From Porphyrobacter sp. (GTDB lineage: Bacteria; Pseudomonadota; Alphaproteobacteria; Sphingomonadales; Sphingomonadaceae): a stretch of DNA of 6,341 bases. The notes below the pieces were generated by a model. It had not been told where the DNA came from, did no database searches, and saw only the letters and a program-made list of their open reading frames with translations. Where the stretch lies: positions 1-6,341 of the forward strand of contig JACIYY010000152.1 of assembly GCA_014359685.1 (NCBI GenBank), given 5' to 3'. This document shows, piece after piece, positions 4,510-6,341 of the stretch (the first letter of the stretch is position 1; each line of letters starts with the position of its first letter). The translations under genes and the position numbers were made by a program.

Positions 4510-6201
4510 ATGAACCCCACGAAGCTTGCAGACGGTCTGCTGGTGTCCAGCCAGATCTCCCCCGCCGATATCGACGAGCTGGCCGCCGCCGGCGTCCGCT
4601 CGATCATCAACAACCGACCCGACGGCGAGGAGCCGGGTCAGCCCGCCGCCGCCGCTCTTGCGCAGCGCGCGCGGGAGCACGGGATCGCCTATCATCACAT
4701 CCCGATCAGCAACGGGATCTTCGACGACGCCTCGGTCGCGGCATTCGCCCAGGCGCTCAATTCCGCAGAGGGCGAGACGCTCGCCTTCTGCCGCACCGGC
4801 ACCCGTTCGACAACGCTGTGGGCCTTGTCGCAGGCCGGATCGCGACCCACCGGCGAGATTCTCGCTGCCGCTGCCCGCGCGGGCTATGACCTGTCGGCGC
4901 ACCGCGCGCGCATCGACGCCGCCGTATCGGCTGCGCCTGCTCCCCCGGCGCCGGCGCCCGCCGGCGAGCGGTTCGACGTCGTGATCGTCGGCGGTGGCGC
5001 GGCCGGCATCGCGACCGCCGCCTCGCTGCTCAAGCGCGACGCCACCCTCGGCATCGCGGTGGTCGAGCCGCGCGACCAGCATTGTTACCAGCCTGGCTGG
5101 ACGATGGTCGGCGCGGGCGTGTTCGAGCCGCAATCCACCTGCCGGCCGATGGCCTCCGTCATGCCCAAGGGGGTGACATGGGTGAAGGACGCGCTCGCAA
5201 CCTTCCAGCCCGACCGGGACAGCGTGACCACCGCCAGCGGCAAGATATTGCGCTATCGGGCGCTGGTCGTCGCGCCTGGAATCGATCTCGACTGGAACGG
5301 CATCGAAGGGCTGCCGGCGACGCTCGGCCGCAACGGGGTCACCTCGAACTACGGCTATGCCACCGCGCCCTACACGTGGCAGCTTGTGCAGCAGCTGCAC
5401 GAAGGGGTTGCCCTGTTCACCCAGCCGCCGATGCCGATCAAATGCGCCGGTGCGCCGCAAAAGGCGATGTATCTGTCGTGCAACGCCTGGGAAGAGCGCG
5501 GCGTATTGCCGAACATCGACGTCGCGTTCCACAATGCCGGCGCCGTGCTGTTCGGCGTGAAGGATTACGTCCCGGCGTTGATGACCTATGTCGAGCGCTA
5601 TGGCATCGACCTGAACTTCGAATCCACCTTGGTCGCGGTCGATGGCCCGGCGAAGCAAGCCACGTTCCGGGAAAAGGACGGGGAGGTCACGCGCCGCTTC
5701 GACATGCTGCACGTCACGCCGCCGCAGAAGCCGTTCCGATTCATCGCCGACAGCCCGCTGGCAGACGCGGCCGGCTACGTCGAGGTCGATCAGACCACGC
5801 TGCGCCACGTTCGCTATCCCAATGTCTTCGGCCTCGGCGACGGCGGCTCGACCCCCAATGCCAAGACCGCGGCTGCGGTGCGCAAGCAGGCGCCAATCGT
5901 CGCGGTCAACCTGTTGTCGGTGCTGAAAGGGGGGGAGCCTGTCGCGGGCTATGACGGCTATGGCTCCTGCCCGCTGACGGTGGAGAAGGGCAAGATCGTG
6001 CTCGCCGAGTTCGGCTATGGCGGCAAGCTGCTGCCGAGCTTCCCCGGCTGGCTGATCGACGGGACCAAGCCGCAGCGCCTGTCCTGGTTGCTGAAGTCCG
6101 AGGCGCTGCCGTGGATCTACTGGCACGGGATGCTCAAAGGGCATGAGTGGCTGGTAGCGCCGCAGCCGCTTGCCGCGCCCGGCCTGAAGCAGGCCGCCTG
6201 A
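4510..6201 (+). CDS. Fusion of DUF442 sulfurtransferase-like domain and type II sulfide:quinone oxidoreductase
   Basis: The 563-residue protein has two parts. Residues 1-135 are a DUF442/BLH-phosphatase domain (SIINNRPDGEEPGQP, YHHIPISNG) with the loop FCRTGTRS; Cys94 followed by four residues and Arg99 resembles a rhodanese active loop. A Pro/Ala linker (139-152) joins the SQR part. There, VVIVGGGAAG (157-166) and Glu186 bind FAD, VVAPG (253-257) is the second nucleotide motif and NVFGLGD (438-444) the third. KCAGAPQKAMYLS holds Cys312, matching catalytic Cys201 of human SQOR. The human Cys379 position is Gly445. C-terminal SCPLT and the aromatic helix near PWIYWHGML fit membrane attachment. 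It would oxidise sulfide, pass electrons to quinone and hand sulfane sulfur to a thiol. Pipelines often name this fusion a bifunctional tyrosine phosphatase/FAD oxidoreductase; sulfurtransferase is likelier here. ATG 4510 lies 22 nt after pmpB. Confidence 0.9.
   Translation: MNPTKLADGLLVSSQISPADIDELAAAGVRSIINNRPDGEEPGQPAAAALAQRAREHGIAYHHIPISNGIFDDASVAAFAQALNSAEGETLAFCRTGTRSTTLWALSQAGSRPTGEILAAAARAGYDLSAHRARIDAAVSAAPAPPAPAPAGERFDVVIVGGGAAGIATAASLLKRDATLGIAVVEPRDQHCYQPGWTMVGAGVFEPQSTCRPMASVMPKGVTWVKDALATFQPDRDSVTTASGKILRYRALVVAPGIDLDWNGIEGLPATLGRNGVTSNYGYATAPYTWQLVQQLHEGVALFTQPPMPIKCAGAPQKAMYLSCNAWEERGVLPNIDVAFHNAGAVLFGVKDYVPALMTYVERYGIDLNFESTLVAVDGPAKQATFREKDGEVTRRFDMLHVTPPQKPFRFIADSPLADAAGYVEVDQTTLRHVRYPNVFGLGDGGSTPNAKTAAAVRKQAPIVAVNLLSVLKGGEPVAGYDGYGSCPLTVEKGKIVLAEFGYGGKLLPSFPGWLIDGTKPQRLSWLLKSEALPWIYWHGMLKGHEWLVAPQPLAAPGLKQAA
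6180..6196 (+). other. Perfect hairpin at the sqr/TauE junction
   Basis: CGGCCTG-AAG-CAGGCCG is a perfect 7-bp stem with a 3-nt loop, inside the last codons of the SQR gene and ending 7 nt before the GTG of the next gene. It covers the place where a ribosome binding site should be. It could tune translation of the next gene or mark an RNA-processing point; chance is possible at this GC content. Confidence 0.35.
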
Positions 6202-6203
6202 AC

Positions 6204-6341
6204 GTGGTGCTCGATCCGCTGCAATATGCGCTGGGCGCGCTGTCCGGCTCGCTGGTCGGGTTCAGCCTCGGGCTGGTCGGCGGAGGCGGTTCGATCCTCG
6301 CGGTGCCGCTGATGGTCTATCTGGTCGGCGTCACCAGTCCT
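6204..6341 (+). CDS. TauE/SafE-family sulfite exporter (N-terminal part, cut by the window edge)
   Basis: The first 46 codons of a rightward gene are present. The peptide begins VVLDPLQYALGALSGSLVG and continues with GLVGGGGSILAVPLMVYLVG, the Gly-rich first-helix signature of the TauE/SafE (formerly DUF81) family of 7-8 helix anion exporters. The start is GTG at 6204 or 6207, only 2-5 nt after the SQR stop, without a clear ribosome binding site, so translation is probably coupled to the SQR gene. In sulfide-oxidation clusters these proteins are thought to export the sulfite made by persulfide dioxygenase. The rest of the gene lies outside the window. Confidence 0.85.
   Translation, partial: MVLDPLQYALGALSGSLVGFSLGLVGGGGSILAVPLMVYLVGVTSP

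Noticed and set aside
3627..4613. 328-codon minus-strand frame opposite pmpA/pmpB
   Set aside because: It is a composition shadow of two recognisable membrane proteins on the plus strand and shows no family motifs.
4405..6144. 579-codon open frame on the minus strand across the SQR gene
   Set aside because: It is antisense to a fully recognisable DUF442-SQR gene and its product is rich in Arg, Gly, Asp and His without any domain. Such frames arise from codon bias at high GC.
1..6341. CRISPR arrays, tRNA or rRNA genes, insertion sequences or att sites
   Set aside because: No direct repeat arrays, tRNA-like cloverleafs, transposase motifs or terminal inverted repeats were visible anywhere in the window.

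Overview
The window is GC-rich DNA with dense, tightly packed genes and long spurious open frames on the opposite strands. This is typical of an alphaproteobacterium, and a sphingomonad-like host is my best guess. Supporting points are an MmcB-family gene, an alphaproteobacterial LexA box (GTTC-N7-GTTC), and a sulfide-oxidation cluster with a DUF442-SQR fusion and split YeeE/YedE proteins. The genus cannot be fixed from this sequence.

Layout. Positions 1-186 hold at most the start of a leftward gene running off the edge, plus small GC hairpins. A leftward mmcB (187-693) carries a LexA box at 705-719, directly upstream of its GTG start. A 1-Cys Prx6-type peroxiredoxin (858-1487, +) converges on a leftward two-gene operon: a second Prx6-type peroxiredoxin (2566-1919) followed 3 nt later by a BigR/SqrR-like ArsR regulator (1915-1538). 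From 2620 rightward lies a sulfur operon: persulfide dioxygenase (2681), PmpA-like (3616-4050) and PmpB-like (4050-4487) half-transporters, a fusion of a DUF442 sulfurtransferase-like domain with a type II sulfide:quinone oxidoreductase (4510-6201), and the start of a TauE/SafE sulfite exporter (6204 to the edge).

How it works (inference from family knowledge). SQR oxidises sulfide at the membrane and yields persulfide. The DUF442 domain may handle the sulfane sulfur, and the persulfide dioxygenase converts glutathione persulfide to sulfite. TauE/SafE would export the sulfite, and PmpA/PmpB move sulfur compounds across the membrane. The two peroxiredoxins would remove peroxides and perhaps persulfides. 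The ArsR protein probably controls both divergent operons through a palindrome at 2635-2657 that overlaps both promoters.

Unusual points. The persulfide dioxygenase has an in-frame TAA at 3401-3403, but its frame continues intact for 70 more family-like codons to a TGA at 3614-3616. The ArsR protein has no cysteine at all, although its closest-looking relatives sense persulfide through two. The SQR half lacks the second redox cysteine of human SQOR. The system belongs to known families; the novelty is in these departures, not in a wholly new system.
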